Positions 15,980 through 23,433 of a stretch of DNA of 24,021 nucleotides are shown here, one piece after another (the stretch's first letter is position 1; the number at the start of each line of letters is the position of its first letter). The DNA comes from JAFLBB01 sp040007195 (lineage in GTDB: Bacteria; Acidobacteriota; Terriglobia; Bryobacterales; Bryobacteraceae), in contig JBDTVQ010000053.1 in the NCBI GenBank assembly GCA_040007195.1, positions 1-24,021 on the forward strand, read 5' to 3'. The notes beneath the pieces are model-generated. The model was not told where the DNA came from. It did no database searches and saw only the letters and a program-made list of their open reading frames with translations. Position numbers and translations under genes: made by a program.

Positions 15980-16867
15980 TTAAGACTTGAGTAACTTGGC
16001 GACCGATTCGCCGATGACTGCTGGGGATTCGCACACGACTATGCCCGCGGCCTTCATGGCGTCCATCTTGTCGCTGGCCTTGCCCGAACCGCCGGAAATA
16101 ATCGCGCCGGCGTGGCCCATGCGTCGTCCGGGAGGCGCGGTCTGTCCGGCGATGAAACCGACTACTGGCTTCTTCACGTGCTCCTGGATGTAAGCCGCGG
16201 CGGTCTCTTCGGCGTTGCCGCCGATCTCGCCGATCATCACGATCACGTGTGTGTCGGGATCCTCGTTGAACAGCTTGATTGAGTCCAGGTGTGTCGTGCC
16301 GATGATAGGATCGCCGCCAATCCCAATGCAGGTTGACTGCCCGATGCCCAACGCCGACAACTGACCGACGGCTTCATAGGTCAATGTGCCCGAGCGCGAA
16401 ACAACCCCGACGTTGCCCTTCTTGTGAATGTGGCCGGGCATGATGCCGATGCGGCATTCGTCAGGCGTGATAATGCCGGGGCAGTTCGGGCCGATCAGCC
16501 GGACCTTTTTCCCCGCGGCCGTGCGAGCCTCGATGATGGCTTTGACGGGAATCATGTCCCGCACGGGAATGCCTTCGGTGATGCACACGATCACTTCGAT
16601 TCCGGCATCGACGGCCTCCAGAATGCCATCGGCGGCAAACGGCGGCGGTACGAAAATCACGGTCGCATTGGCGCCTGTGTCCTTCACTGCCTGCGCGACC
16701 GTATCAAACACCGGACGGTCTAAATGCGTTTGGCCGCCTTTTCCCGGCGTGACGCCGCCCACGACAGTCGTCCCGTAATTGATCGATTGCTGCGCGTGGA
16801 ACGTACCTTGCGAGCCCGTGAAACCCTGTACCAGCAGGCGTGTGTTTTTGTTGACTAATACGCTCAT
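15980..16867 (-). CDS. sucD: Succinyl-CoA synthetase, alpha subunit
   Basis: Alpha subunit of the citric-acid-cycle enzyme that makes ATP or GTP from succinyl-CoA. 295 residues. The CoA-binding Rossmann region begins LLVQGFTGSQGTFHAQQ (11-27). Conserved IGPNCPGIITP (125-135) and GIGGDPIIGT (182-191) are present, and His252 in RRMGHAGAI is the residue phosphorylated in the reaction. The ATG at 16867 has AGGAGAG upstream. The gene starts 21 bp after sucC ends, a standard sucCD order. Confidence 0.97.
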   Translation of the reverse strand: MSVLVNKNTRLLVQGFTGSQGTFHAQQSINYGTTVVGGVTPGKGGQTHLDRPVFDTVAQAVKDTGANATVIFVPPPFAADGILEAVDAGIEVIVCITEGIPVRDMIPVKAIIEARTAAGKKVRLIGPNCPGIITPDECRIGIMPGHIHKKGNVGVVSRSGTLTYEAVGQLSALGIGQSTCIGIGGDPIIGTTHLDSIKLFNEDPDTHVIVMIGEIGGNAEETAAAYIQEHVKKPVVGFIAGQTAPPGRRMGHAGAIISGGSGKASDKMDAMKAAGIVVCESPAVIGESVAKLLKS

Positions 16868-16888
16868 CGTTGAACTCTCCTCGCCCGC

Positions 16889-18055
16889 TTACTTTGAACC
16901 AGCCACGGCCGCGACAACCTTCTCGGCGCCGTCTTTCATTCCCTCGGCGACGATGAAGTCCAGCCCGCTCTCTTTCAAGATGCGCTTGCCTTCCTGTACG
17001 TTCGTGCCTTCCATCCGAACCACGACCGGAACCTTAACCTGCAGCTCTCGCGCGGCATTGACAACGCCGGTGGCCAGGATGTCGCAGCGCAGAATGCCGC
17101 CAAAAATGTTGATGAACACGGCCTTCACGGCTTCGTCGCTGAGCAGGATGCGGAACGCGTTCTTGATTTGCTCTTCATTCGCGCCACCGCCGACATCGAG
17201 GAAGTTCGCCGGTTCGCCGCCCGCGTATTTGATGATGTCCATCGTCGCCATCGCGAGGCCCGCGCCGTTCACCATGCAGGCGATGTTGCCGTCGAGCTTG
17301 ATGTAGTTCAGGCTGAATTTCGAGGCTTCGACTTCGAGCGGATCTTCTTCTGCCAGGTCGCGTAGGTCGATGAATTCCTTGTGGCGGAACATCGAGTTGT
17401 CGTCGAGATTAATCTTCGCGTCGAGCGCAAGCACGCGCCCGTCGGTGGTGAGCAGGAAGGGGTTGATTTCGGCGAGCGAAGCGTCAATCTCGTCGTACGC
17501 CTTGGACAGTTGCAGCATCGCCTTTACCGCGGCGTTGATGACGCTTGCGGGCAGGCCGATGCCGAAAGCCAGCTTGCGCGCCTGAAACGCACTCAGTCCG
17601 ATGCCCGGCTCGATCGTTTCCTTGAGAATCTTCTCCGGCGTGTACGCGGCAACTTCTTCAATATCCATCCCGCCTTCACTCGAGGCCATGAACACATTGC
17701 GTCCCGTGGCGCGGTCAAGCGTGATCCCGAGATAGAACTCCTTCTCGATCGGCAGCGCTTCTTCGATCAGCAGCCGCTCCACATGCTGTCCCGCGGGGCC
17801 GGTCTGATGCGTCACCAGTTGCATGCCGAGAATGGCGCGAATGTGTTTGCCCGCGTCTTCGAGCGTCTTGGCGACTTTCACGCCGCCGCCCTTGCCGCGC
17901 CCACCGGCATGAACCTGAGCCTTGACGACGACAAAACCGCCCAGCTCTTTCGCCGCTGTCTCAGCTTCTTCAACTGTGAATGCGACCATGCCTTTGGGCA
18001 CCGGCACGCCATATTGGGCCAGAATTGTTTTGGCTTGATACTCGTGGATTTTCAT
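16889..18055 (-). CDS. sucC: Succinyl-CoA synthetase, beta subunit
   Basis: Nucleotide- and succinate-binding subunit of succinyl-CoA synthetase, 388 residues, normal length. An ATP-grasp domain covers about 1-230, opening MKIHEYQAKTILAQYGVPVP with the nucleotide loop AGGRGKGGGVK (50-60). The C-terminal CoA-ligase domain carries NGAGLAMATMDIIKYAGG and FINIFGGILRCDILA. The ATG at 18055 follows AGGA at a reasonable distance. First gene of the sucC-sucD-ndk unit; it diverges from trpD across about 120 bp. A 6-bp inverted repeat CCACAC/GTGTGG flanks part of its leader; its meaning is unclear. Confidence 0.97.
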   Translation of the reverse strand: MKIHEYQAKTILAQYGVPVPKGMVAFTVEEAETAAKELGGFVVVKAQVHAGGRGKGGGVKVAKTLEDAGKHIRAILGMQLVTHQTGPAGQHVERLLIEEALPIEKEFYLGITLDRATGRNVFMASSEGGMDIEEVAAYTPEKILKETIEPGIGLSAFQARKLAFGIGLPASVINAAVKAMLQLSKAYDEIDASLAEINPFLLTTDGRVLALDAKINLDDNSMFRHKEFIDLRDLAEEDPLEVEASKFSLNYIKLDGNIACMVNGAGLAMATMDIIKYAGGEPANFLDVGGGANEEQIKNAFRILLSDEAVKAVFINIFGGILRCDILATGVVNAARELQVKVPVVVRMEGTNVQEGKRILKESGLDFIVAEGMKDGAEKVVAAVAGSK

Positions 18056-18174
18056 TCAGAATCCTCAAATGCTGCCACACGAATCCCCCCAGTGCCGCTT
18101 TCAAGTGTGGGGCGTGAAGGCTTGATTTTTCCGGCTGTGTTAGGATGCGGAGACAGTCGAAACTTCAATATAAC

Positions 18175-19212
18175 ATGCCCTTTCTCGACTACCTGCATCA
18201 GGCTGCCGACCGCCATTCGTTGTCCGCCGATCAGGCCGAGGACGCGCTTCATCTCATCCTCGCGGGTGAGGCCACGCTGCCCCAAGTTACGGCTTTGTTG
18301 ACGGCGCTTCGCGTAAAAGGCGAGACGGCTGCCGAACTCACCGGTTTCGCGCGCGCCATGCGCAAGCATGCGCTGCCGATTCCCACCGAAAGCGTGCCAC
18401 GTCCGCTCATCGACACCTGCGGGACGGGTGGCGACGGCCACGGCACGTTTAACATTTCCACCGTCACCGCTTTCGTCATTGCGGGTGCCGGCCTCTCTGT
18501 GGCCAAGCACGGCAACCGCAGCATCTCGTCGCGATGCGGCAGCGCCGATATTCTCGAAGCGCTCGGCGTCAATATTGCGTTGAGCGCAGAACAGATGGGC
18601 GAAGCCCTGCGCCAGTGCGGAATCGCATTTCTATATGCCCCGGCCGTTCATCCGTCGATGAAGTTTGTGCAGCCGGCACGGCTGGAATTGAAGATGCGCA
18701 CGATATTCAACTTGCTCGGTCCCTTGACCAATCCCGCGCGCGCAGACATTCAATTGATCGGCGCGCCCTCCGCGCCTGCCGCCGAACTGATGGCCAACGC
18801 ACTCACCCGCCTCCCCGTGCAACGCGCGCTCGTCGTTCACGGCACCGACGGCCTGGACGAGATCACAACCACAGGCCTCACCATCGCCTTCGAAGTGTGC
18901 CGCGGCGAAGTGCAGCAGCAATCTCTCATGCCGATGGAGTTCGGACTTCCGTTAGCATCGTTGGCCGATTTGGCGGGTGGAGACGCGCTGGACAACGCCA
19001 CGATTGCCCGGGCAATCCTCGGCGGAGAACTCGGTCCGCAACGCGACATCGTCGTGGCCAACGCCGCCGCGGCAATCTACCTCGCCGGCCGGGCATTCTC
19101 CTATGGCGACGGAGCCGAACTTGCCTGTCAGTCCATCGATTCCGGCGCGGCCCTGGCTAAACTGAATGCGCTCACCGAGTTCACCCAAGCCGTTTCTGTC
19201 AGTCGATCGTAA
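18175..19212 (+). CDS. trpD: Anthranilate phosphoribosyltransferase
   Basis: Joins anthranilate to phosphoribosyl pyrophosphate in tryptophan synthesis. 345 residues with the family's hallmark segments: IDTCGTGGDGHGTFNIST (79-96) for PRPP and metal binding, VAKHGNRSISSRCGSADILE (109-128), and LEXKMRTIFNLLGPLTNPA-type anthranilate-site segment after PARLE. The ATG at 18175 gives the usual MPFLDYL start; an in-frame ATG at 18145 has no better ribosome-binding site. No other trp genes are beside it, so the pathway genes are dispersed. Its 3' end overlaps the 3' end of the convergent NmrA-like gene by 14 bp. Confidence 0.96.
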   Translation: MPFLDYLHQAADRHSLSADQAEDALHLILAGEATLPQVTALLTALRVKGETAAELTGFARAMRKHALPIPTESVPRPLIDTCGTGGDGHGTFNISTVTAFVIAGAGLSVAKHGNRSISSRCGSADILEALGVNIALSAEQMGEALRQCGIAFLYAPAVHPSMKFVQPARLELKMRTIFNLLGPLTNPARADIQLIGAPSAPAAELMANALTRLPVQRALVVHGTDGLDEITTTGLTIAFEVCRGEVQQQSLMPMEFGLPLASLADLAGGDALDNATIARAILGGELGPQRDIVVANAAAAIYLAGRAFSYGDGAELACQSIDSGAALAKLNALTEFTQAVSVSRS

Positions 19213-20140
19213 TCTTCGCCCGGTTCTTGGCCAGCCACTCGTCGAATGTCTGCAACTCGGGATTGAGCTCCCGCGAATACTCAAGGTCGCGCGCGAAGCA
19301 GAAGGCATCGGCGAAGTCGTGATTGAACTGGAACATGTTGCCCAGATCTTCCGCGCCGGGAAACCCGAATCCGCGATAAGCGTCGAAGGACGGCGAATAA
19401 TAGCTGACCTCTTCGCCGAAGGCCTTCGTCAACGACTCGGCCATCTCGACGCCTGTCAGGTGTTGCCCGGCGACGCCGACCCGTTTGTTGATGAGCGAAT
19501 CGCCCTTACGGAAGATCCCGTGCGCGCAGCGGCCGATGTCTTCGGAGGCGATCTGCGGAAACTTTGCATCGCCGATGGGAAGTGCGAAAACAAGCTTGCC
19601 ATTGGTGCCGCGCTTCGGTCCCATCCCGAACGTGTAAAGGTTGTCCCAATAGAACGAGGTCAGAAGGTAGGTAGTCGGCACGTTCTCGAAGTAAATGTCC
19701 GATTCGCCTTTGGCGTCGAAGTGTGGCACCTTGTACTTGCCCATCAGCGTCGGCATCCGCGGATCGTCGAGCGCGATGAACTTGCGCGAGTCCTCGAGTG
19801 TGGACCACACTACGTGGTGAACATTCGCAGCCTTCGCCGCCCCGGCAATTGCGGCCGCTTGTTGATTCTCTTTTTCAGGCGAGAAATGGTCCCAGAAAAA
19901 GGTGACCCCATACACGCCATGTACGCCTTCAAAGGCGGCGCGGAGGCTGGACTCCTCATCGACATTGCAGGCAACCACCTCGGCTCCAAGTGCTGCTAAC
20001 TCGCGGGCTTTCTCCGAGTCCACTTTTCGCGTCAGCGCGCGCGCTGTGAATTCACCGCTCGAATCGGCGCAGATGCTTTTCGCTAGCCCGCCACCCTGCG
20101 ATCCTGTGGCGCCTAGAACGGCAATGATTTTCTTCGGCAT
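19199..20140 (-). CDS. NmrA-like NAD(P)-binding protein
   Basis: A 313-residue Rossmann-fold protein of the atypical short-chain dehydrogenase class, closest by eye to the NmrA/HSCARG group, whose members often sense NADP(H) redox state instead of catalysing. The nucleotide-binding loop is IAVLGATGSQGGGLAKSI (6-23). Other typical parts are VVACNVDEESSLRAAFEGVHGVYGVTFFWD (55-84) and AAKAANVHHVVWSTLEDS (101-118). The usual Tyr-x-x-x-Lys catalytic pair is not in its normal setting. The ATG at 20140 follows GGAG. It diverges from blaI across 111 bp and overlaps trpD at the 3' ends. The biological partner is unknown. Confidence 0.88.
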   Translation of the reverse strand: MPKKIIAVLGATGSQGGGLAKSICADSSGEFTARALTRKVDSEKARELAALGAEVVACNVDEESSLRAAFEGVHGVYGVTFFWDHFSPEKENQQAAAIAGAAKAANVHHVVWSTLEDSRKFIALDDPRMPTLMGKYKVPHFDAKGESDIYFENVPTTYLLTSFYWDNLYTFGMGPKRGTNGKLVFALPIGDAKFPQIASEDIGRCAHGIFRKGDSLINKRVGVAGQHLTGVEMAESLTKAFGEEVSYYSPSFDAYRGFGFPGAEDLGNMFQFNHDFADAFCFARDLEYSRELNPELQTFDEWLAKNRAKITID

Positions 20141-20196
20141 AGCTCCAGTCTCCCTGCCCGGTGCCGCCAGCGCAAATGTGCCCCTCGAAATTATTC

Positions 20197-20233
20197 TTGA
20201 CGTCCCGCCCTATCCAGTGTTAGTTTTCTAGCA
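20197..20233 (+). promoter_or_regulatory. Possible promoter and BlaI-type operator of the BlaI/BlaR-like operon
   Basis: A -35-like TTGACG (20197-20202) is followed 17-18 bp later by a poor -10 region (20220-20226). An imperfect dyad TGTTAG-TTTT-CTAGCA (20218-20233, five of six pairs per arm) overlaps it. BlaI/MecI-family repressors usually bind short dyads over their own promoter, so autoregulation is plausible. The arms differ from the classic TACA/TGTA sequence. Confidence 0.4.
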
Positions 20234-20251
20234 TTGTGCTGGAAAAATAGC

Positions 20252-20653
20252 ATGAGTAATACGCCACCCATTCCATTGAGCCGGCGCGAACGGGAGATCA
20301 TGGACGTTCTCTTCAAGCACGGCAGGGCTACCGCGGCCGAAGTGCAAGCGGGCATGCCTGACCCGCCGTCGTATTCCGCCGTACGCGCCATGCTGCGTAC
20401 GCTCGAAGACAAGGGCCACATCCGCCACCAGGCCGACGGGCCCCGCTACGTCTATTCGCCGACCATTGCCAAGGACAAGGCCAAGCGGTCAGCCCTGCGC
20501 CACTTGGTTGAAACGTTCTTCGGCGGGTCGGTTGAGCTGGCCGTCGCCGCTCTGCTAGACGGCGACGCTCGAAAGCTGTCGGCCGACGAACTGGCACGCC
20601 TCGAAACCCTTGTGCGCAATGCCTCGCCTTCATCCCCAAAGGAGAAAAAGTAA
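20252..20653 (+). CDS. BlaI/MecI-family transcriptional repressor
   Basis: Winged-helix repressor of 133 residues. Residues 8-70 fit the family: PLSRREREIMDVLFKHGRAT, then the recognition helix in PSYSAVRAMLRTLEDKGHI (39-57), and the wing RHQADGPRYVYSP. The C-terminal dimerisation helices follow. Relatives are inactivated by proteolysis started by a BlaR/MecR sensor. The ATG at 20252 is preferred to a TTG at 20234, which would add six unlikely residues. Its stop overlaps the next gene's ATG by one base (TAATG), so the pair is translationally coupled. A dyad upstream may be its own operator. No beta-lactamase is nearby, so the regulated function is unknown. Confidence 0.93.
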   Translation: MSNTPPIPLSRREREIMDVLFKHGRATAAEVQAGMPDPPSYSAVRAMLRTLEDKGHIRHQADGPRYVYSPTIAKDKAKRSALRHLVETFFGGSVELAVAALLDGDARKLSADELARLETLVRNASPSSPKEKK

Positions 20654-22167
20654 TGATCACCCTCGCCGTGCAATCCATATTGGTTCTGGGATTGGCCTTC
20701 GCCGCCGCCGCGTTGATTCACCGCCGGACGGCGTCGCTGCACCGCCTACTGTGGTTGACCGTGTTTGTGGCGCTTGCACTTCTCCCCGCTCTTGGACGCA
20801 TTCCGCGATTCGTCGCGGTGGACGCTCCCGCCGTCGTGGCTCCGCTGGTGGTAAACGTGACCGATGCTGCCGCCGCGCCACGCGATTGGGTCTTTCTGAT
20901 TTGGGCCGTTGGCTGCGCACTCTTTCTTCTCCGCATCGTGGCTGGACTCTCGGTGATCGCCTGGCGAACCGCGCAGGCTGTGCCATCGCCGTTCCAGGTG
21001 GCCGGCGGGCGCGTGCTCTTATCGCCGCACATCGACTCGCCCTTTACCTGGGGCGTGTTCCGGCACACGATACTTTTGCCTCTGAGCGCGGGCGAATGGC
21101 CGGATGAGCAGCTCCGCTCGACGCTCGTGCACGAGACGGTGCACGTTTCGCGGCGCGACGCTTCCTGGCGGCTGCTTTCCCAAATTGCGTGCGCCTTCTA
21201 TTGGCCGAATCCGCTCGCCTGGCTGGCGGCCGGGCGACTTCATGTGGCGATGGAGCAATCATGCGACGATGCCGTCCTGGAAACGGGAATTGGCGCGCGC
21301 CGGTATGCCGGACACTTGCTGGACATCTCCCGTGCCGCCTCCCTCGGCGACGTTGCGGCGGGAACGGTTGCCATGGCGGGCGCCGCGCAGTTAGAGGCCA
21401 GGTTGCGTTCCATCCTCGACGAATCAAGGTTGCGCACTCCTACCTCACGCGCCGCATCGCTGGCCGCGGCGCTCGCCGTTCTCGCCGTGCTGGCACCGCT
21501 CGGGATCACGCGCTTGACGGCCCAAAATTCCGGAAAGGCCTCATTATCGGGGATCGTTACCGATGCCAGCGGCGGGCGTGTGCCAAAGGCGCTGGTGACT
21601 CTGGCCGAGGCAACCTCGGGCAGAGTGGAAGCCGCCTACTCGGCCGATGATGGGACATTTCGATTCACAGCCATCCCTGCCGGCAAATACACAGTTCAGG
21701 TCCGCAAAGCAGGCTTTGCACCGTTCGTGGAGCGAGAGCCGATCGATTTCAAGGAGGGCGCCGCGGCCAATATGGTCGCTCAACTTCGCGTCGGCCAAAT
21801 TCAGGAAATGATCGAGGTAGCCGGTGAGCGCGTTGCGCCGAAACCGCAGGTTGCCGGCGAAGGCGCTCCCATGCGCATTCGCATTGGCGGCAATGTGCAG
21901 GCTGCCAAGTTGCTGAAGATGGTAAAGCCCGCCTATCCGGACGTAGCTAAGGCGCGAAACGCCGAAGGGCCGGTGCTCATGCGCGCGACAATCACCCGTG
22001 ACGGCTCCGTCGAATCGCTCGACTTGTTGAACACGTCAGCGGATCCGGATTTGGCAGAAGCCGCAATGGCAGCCGTGCGCCAGTGGAAATACCAAACCAC
22101 GCTGCTCAATGGCGAGCCGGTCGGGGTCGTCACGGAAATCACCGTGAACTTTACGCTCGGCAACTAG
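20653..22167 (+). CDS. BlaR1/M56-like membrane metalloprotease fused to carboxypeptidase-regulatory-like and TonB C-terminal domains
   Basis: A 504-residue inner-membrane protein with three parts. Residues 1-290 are an M56 (BlaR1/MecR1) peptidase: helices at about 5-22, 31-47 and 79-103, the zinc motif HETVH (160-164), a downstream Glu201 in MEQSCDDAV as likely third ligand, and a last helix at about 267-287. Residues 295-385 are a CarboxypepD_reg-like beta-sandwich (LSGIVTDASGGRVPKALVTL; GTFRFTAIPAGKYTVQV). Residues 410-504 match the TonB C-terminal fold (VKPAYPDVAKARNAEGPVLM; AAVRQWKYQTTLLNGEPVGV). The penicillin-binding sensor domain of true BlaR1 is absent. By family knowledge the protease would trigger cleavage of the BlaI-like repressor; the fused domains suggest a periplasmic signal linked to outer-membrane receptors. 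Confidence 0.9.
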   Translation: MITLAVQSILVLGLAFAAAALIHRRTASLHRLLWLTVFVALALLPALGRIPRFVAVDAPAVVAPLVVNVTDAAAAPRDWVFLIWAVGCALFLLRIVAGLSVIAWRTAQAVPSPFQVAGGRVLLSPHIDSPFTWGVFRHTILLPLSAGEWPDEQLRSTLVHETVHVSRRDASWRLLSQIACAFYWPNPLAWLAAGRLHVAMEQSCDDAVLETGIGARRYAGHLLDISRAASLGDVAAGTVAMAGAAQLEARLRSILDESRLRTPTSRAASLAAALAVLAVLAPLGITRLTAQNSGKASLSGIVTDASGGRVPKALVTLAEATSGRVEAAYSADDGTFRFTAIPAGKYTVQVRKAGFAPFVEREPIDFKEGAAANMVAQLRVGQIQEMIEVAGERVAPKPQVAGEGAPMRIRIGGNVQAAKLLKMVKPAYPDVAKARNAEGPVLMRATITRDGSVESLDLLNTSADPDLAEAAMAAVRQWKYQTTLLNGEPVGVVTEITVNFTLGN

Positions 22168-22192
22168 CCATTCCCCCGGCTATCCTGAAACG

Positions 22193-22663
22193 GTGACTGA
22201 AGGCCGTCCGGTACGCGAATCCTACTTCGAATATGCCGAGCTCGCGCTCCCCAACGACGCGAATCCGCTCGGTACGCTATTTGGCGGAAAGCTGATGCAA
22301 TGGGTCGATCTGGCCGCGTCGATTTCGGCGGCTCGGCACGCACGGTGTGCCGTTGTCACCGCTTCGATCGACTCGTTGACGTTCTTACGGCCGGTGCGAA
22401 TCGGGCAGTTGGTAATTCTCAGGTCGGCCGTCAACCGCGTCTTCCACACTTCAATGGAGATTGGAGTGAAGGTCTTCGTTGAGGACCTCGTCAGCGGCGA
22501 CGTACAGCATGTAAGCTCCGCCTACCTCACGTTTGTTGCAATCTCACGCGACGGCTCGCGCGTGGCGCTCACACCCGTGGTTCCCGAAACTCCCGACGAG
22601 CAGCGGCGTTTTCAGCACGCTGATGAACGGCGACAGTATCGGCTGGCGCGGCGGCGAGCCTGA
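22193..22663 (+). CDS. Hot-dog-fold acyl-CoA thioesterase (YciA/BFIT-like)
   Basis: A 156-residue protein of the acyl-CoA hydrolase class that frees CoA from fatty acyl thioesters. The signature NPLGTLFGGKLMQWVDLAA (24-42), with the likely catalytic Asp39, is followed by VVTASIDSLTFLRPVRIGQ (54-72), the standard order for the family. The start is GTG at 22193, 25 bp after the metalloprotease gene; no Shine-Dalgarno is visible. It may be read through from the BlaI/BlaR-like operon but a functional link is doubtful. The last 25 residues are Arg/Glu-rich and probably disordered. It converges with hfq across 13 bp. Confidence 0.92.
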   Translation: MTEGRPVRESYFEYAELALPNDANPLGTLFGGKLMQWVDLAASISAARHARCAVVTASIDSLTFLRPVRIGQLVILRSAVNRVFHTSMEIGVKVFVEDLVSGDVQHVSSAYLTFVAISRDGSRVALTPVVPETPDEQRRFQHADERRQYRLARRRA

Positions 22664-22676
22664 TGGGAGTGAGGGC

Positions 22677-22985
22677 CTACTTCTCGTCCTTGTACATCAT
22701 CCGGATGCCGGCTTTGTAAATCATCACGGCCGGTTCTTCATCCCGCGCGACGCGGATTGCATACTTGTCGTACCACTCGATTTTGCCGCGAATCTCTTCT
22801 CCACCCTTCAGCAACACCACCATCGGCGTCTTCTGCTGAATTTGCTTGGCGTAGTAGAAGTTTTCCGCGTTGGTGTGCTCGTTTGGGCCGGCCTTCGGTT
22901 TGTCGGCAGGTGGCTTACCAAGTTCTGGCGCGCCTTCGGCGGACCGCTTGAGCGGCGGCCGCAATGTCTTTCGCATCAATTCCAT
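22677..22985 (-). CDS. hfq: Hfq-like RNA chaperone with N-terminal extension
   Basis: Sm-fold protein expected to form a hexameric ring that binds small RNAs and mRNAs. 102 residues. The Sm core runs from about 38 to 102: FYYAKQIQQKTPMVVLLKGG, EEIRGKIEWYDKYAIRV (Sm1) and VMIYKAGIRMMY (Sm2). The Sm2 motif reads YKA where most Hfq proteins have YKH (A92 for His57 of E. coli). A basic, proline-rich extension of about 35 residues precedes the core. The ATG at 22985 is chosen because GAGGA lies about 10 nt upstream. It follows the unknown gene by 25 bp on the same strand. Confidence 0.88.
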   Translation of the reverse strand: MELMRKTLRPPLKRSAEGAPELGKPPADKPKAGPNEHTNAENFYYAKQIQQKTPMVVLLKGGEEIRGKIEWYDKYAIRVARDEEPAVMIYKAGIRMMYKDEK

Positions 22986-23010
22986 GACAGCGTTCCTCGA
23001 TCCTAATTCC

Positions 23011-23376
23011 TCAATGAGCGGCGGGCGTAACGATAGCAGACAGCGCGCGTTCAATGTCGGCCATTTGCAAGGTTACGAGAGGCTTTTCCAGGTCTTCGCC
23101 GGTCTCGATCATGCGCCGCAGATGACTGCCTGCCACCTGCATGCAAATCAGATCGCTGAGCGGCACATCGGCTTTGGCCAGGACCTCCAGCATCAATGGG
23201 TGGGGGAGAGCGATCACCTTTTCATCGCTGTAGGTACCGTCGTTGACGACAAACTTGACGTCCACGGTATCAGCGTGCCGGATAGAAATTCCCGTCTGGA
23301 GCCAGACGAACAAAACTTTCCAGGCGCGGCCAAACGGATCTGGCCCCACCTCGAATTCGCGAAGATTGGAGAGCAT
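23011..23376 (-). CDS. Small protein of unknown function between folE and hfq
   Basis: Not recognised. A 121-residue soluble-looking protein with no signal peptide or membrane helix. It opens MLSNLREFEVGPDPFGRAWK, continues with aromatic and hydrophobic segments (VLFVWLQTGISIRHADTVDV), then an alpha-helical C-terminal half ending ALSAIVTPAAH. Balanced composition and codon pattern like its neighbours make a real gene likely. The ATG at 23376 is preferred over one at 23415; AGGGG sits very close before it, and a TACAAT hexamer lies 7 nt upstream. Its place between folE and hfq suggests co-transcription but says little about function. Confidence 0.7.
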   Translation of the reverse strand: MLSNLREFEVGPDPFGRAWKVLFVWLQTGISIRHADTVDVKFVVNDGTYSDEKVIALPHPLMLEVLAKADVPLSDLICMQVAGSHLRRMIETGEDLEKPLVTLQMADIERALSAIVTPAAH

Positions 23377-23383
23377 TTCCCCT

Positions 23384-23389
23384 ATTGTA
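23384..23389 (-). promoter_or_regulatory. Possible -10 element directly before the unknown gene
   Basis: TACAAT on the minus strand ends 7 nt before the ATG at 23376. If used, the transcript would start within a base or two of the start codon. This repeats the arrangement seen before the RT gene (TACAAT, 8 nt, ATG). It would let this gene and hfq be made apart from folE. Confidence 0.35.
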
Positions 23390-23433
23390 GCGAAGGCGTG
23401 CGATTCGCCGCGCACCGCCTGAGGGCGCGTGCT

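Noticed and set aside
18076..18113. CCACAC/GTGTGG inverted repeat in the sucC leader as a riboswitch
   Set aside because: The stem is only 6 bp with a long loop and no known riboswitch core is visible.
17381..18301. 306-codon plus-strand frame opposite sucC
   Set aside because: Antisense to clear sucC; composition and lack of motifs indicate a shadow.
19166..19999. 277-codon plus-strand frame opposite the NmrA-like gene
   Set aside because: Antisense to a gene with a clear Rossmann motif; no domain of its own.
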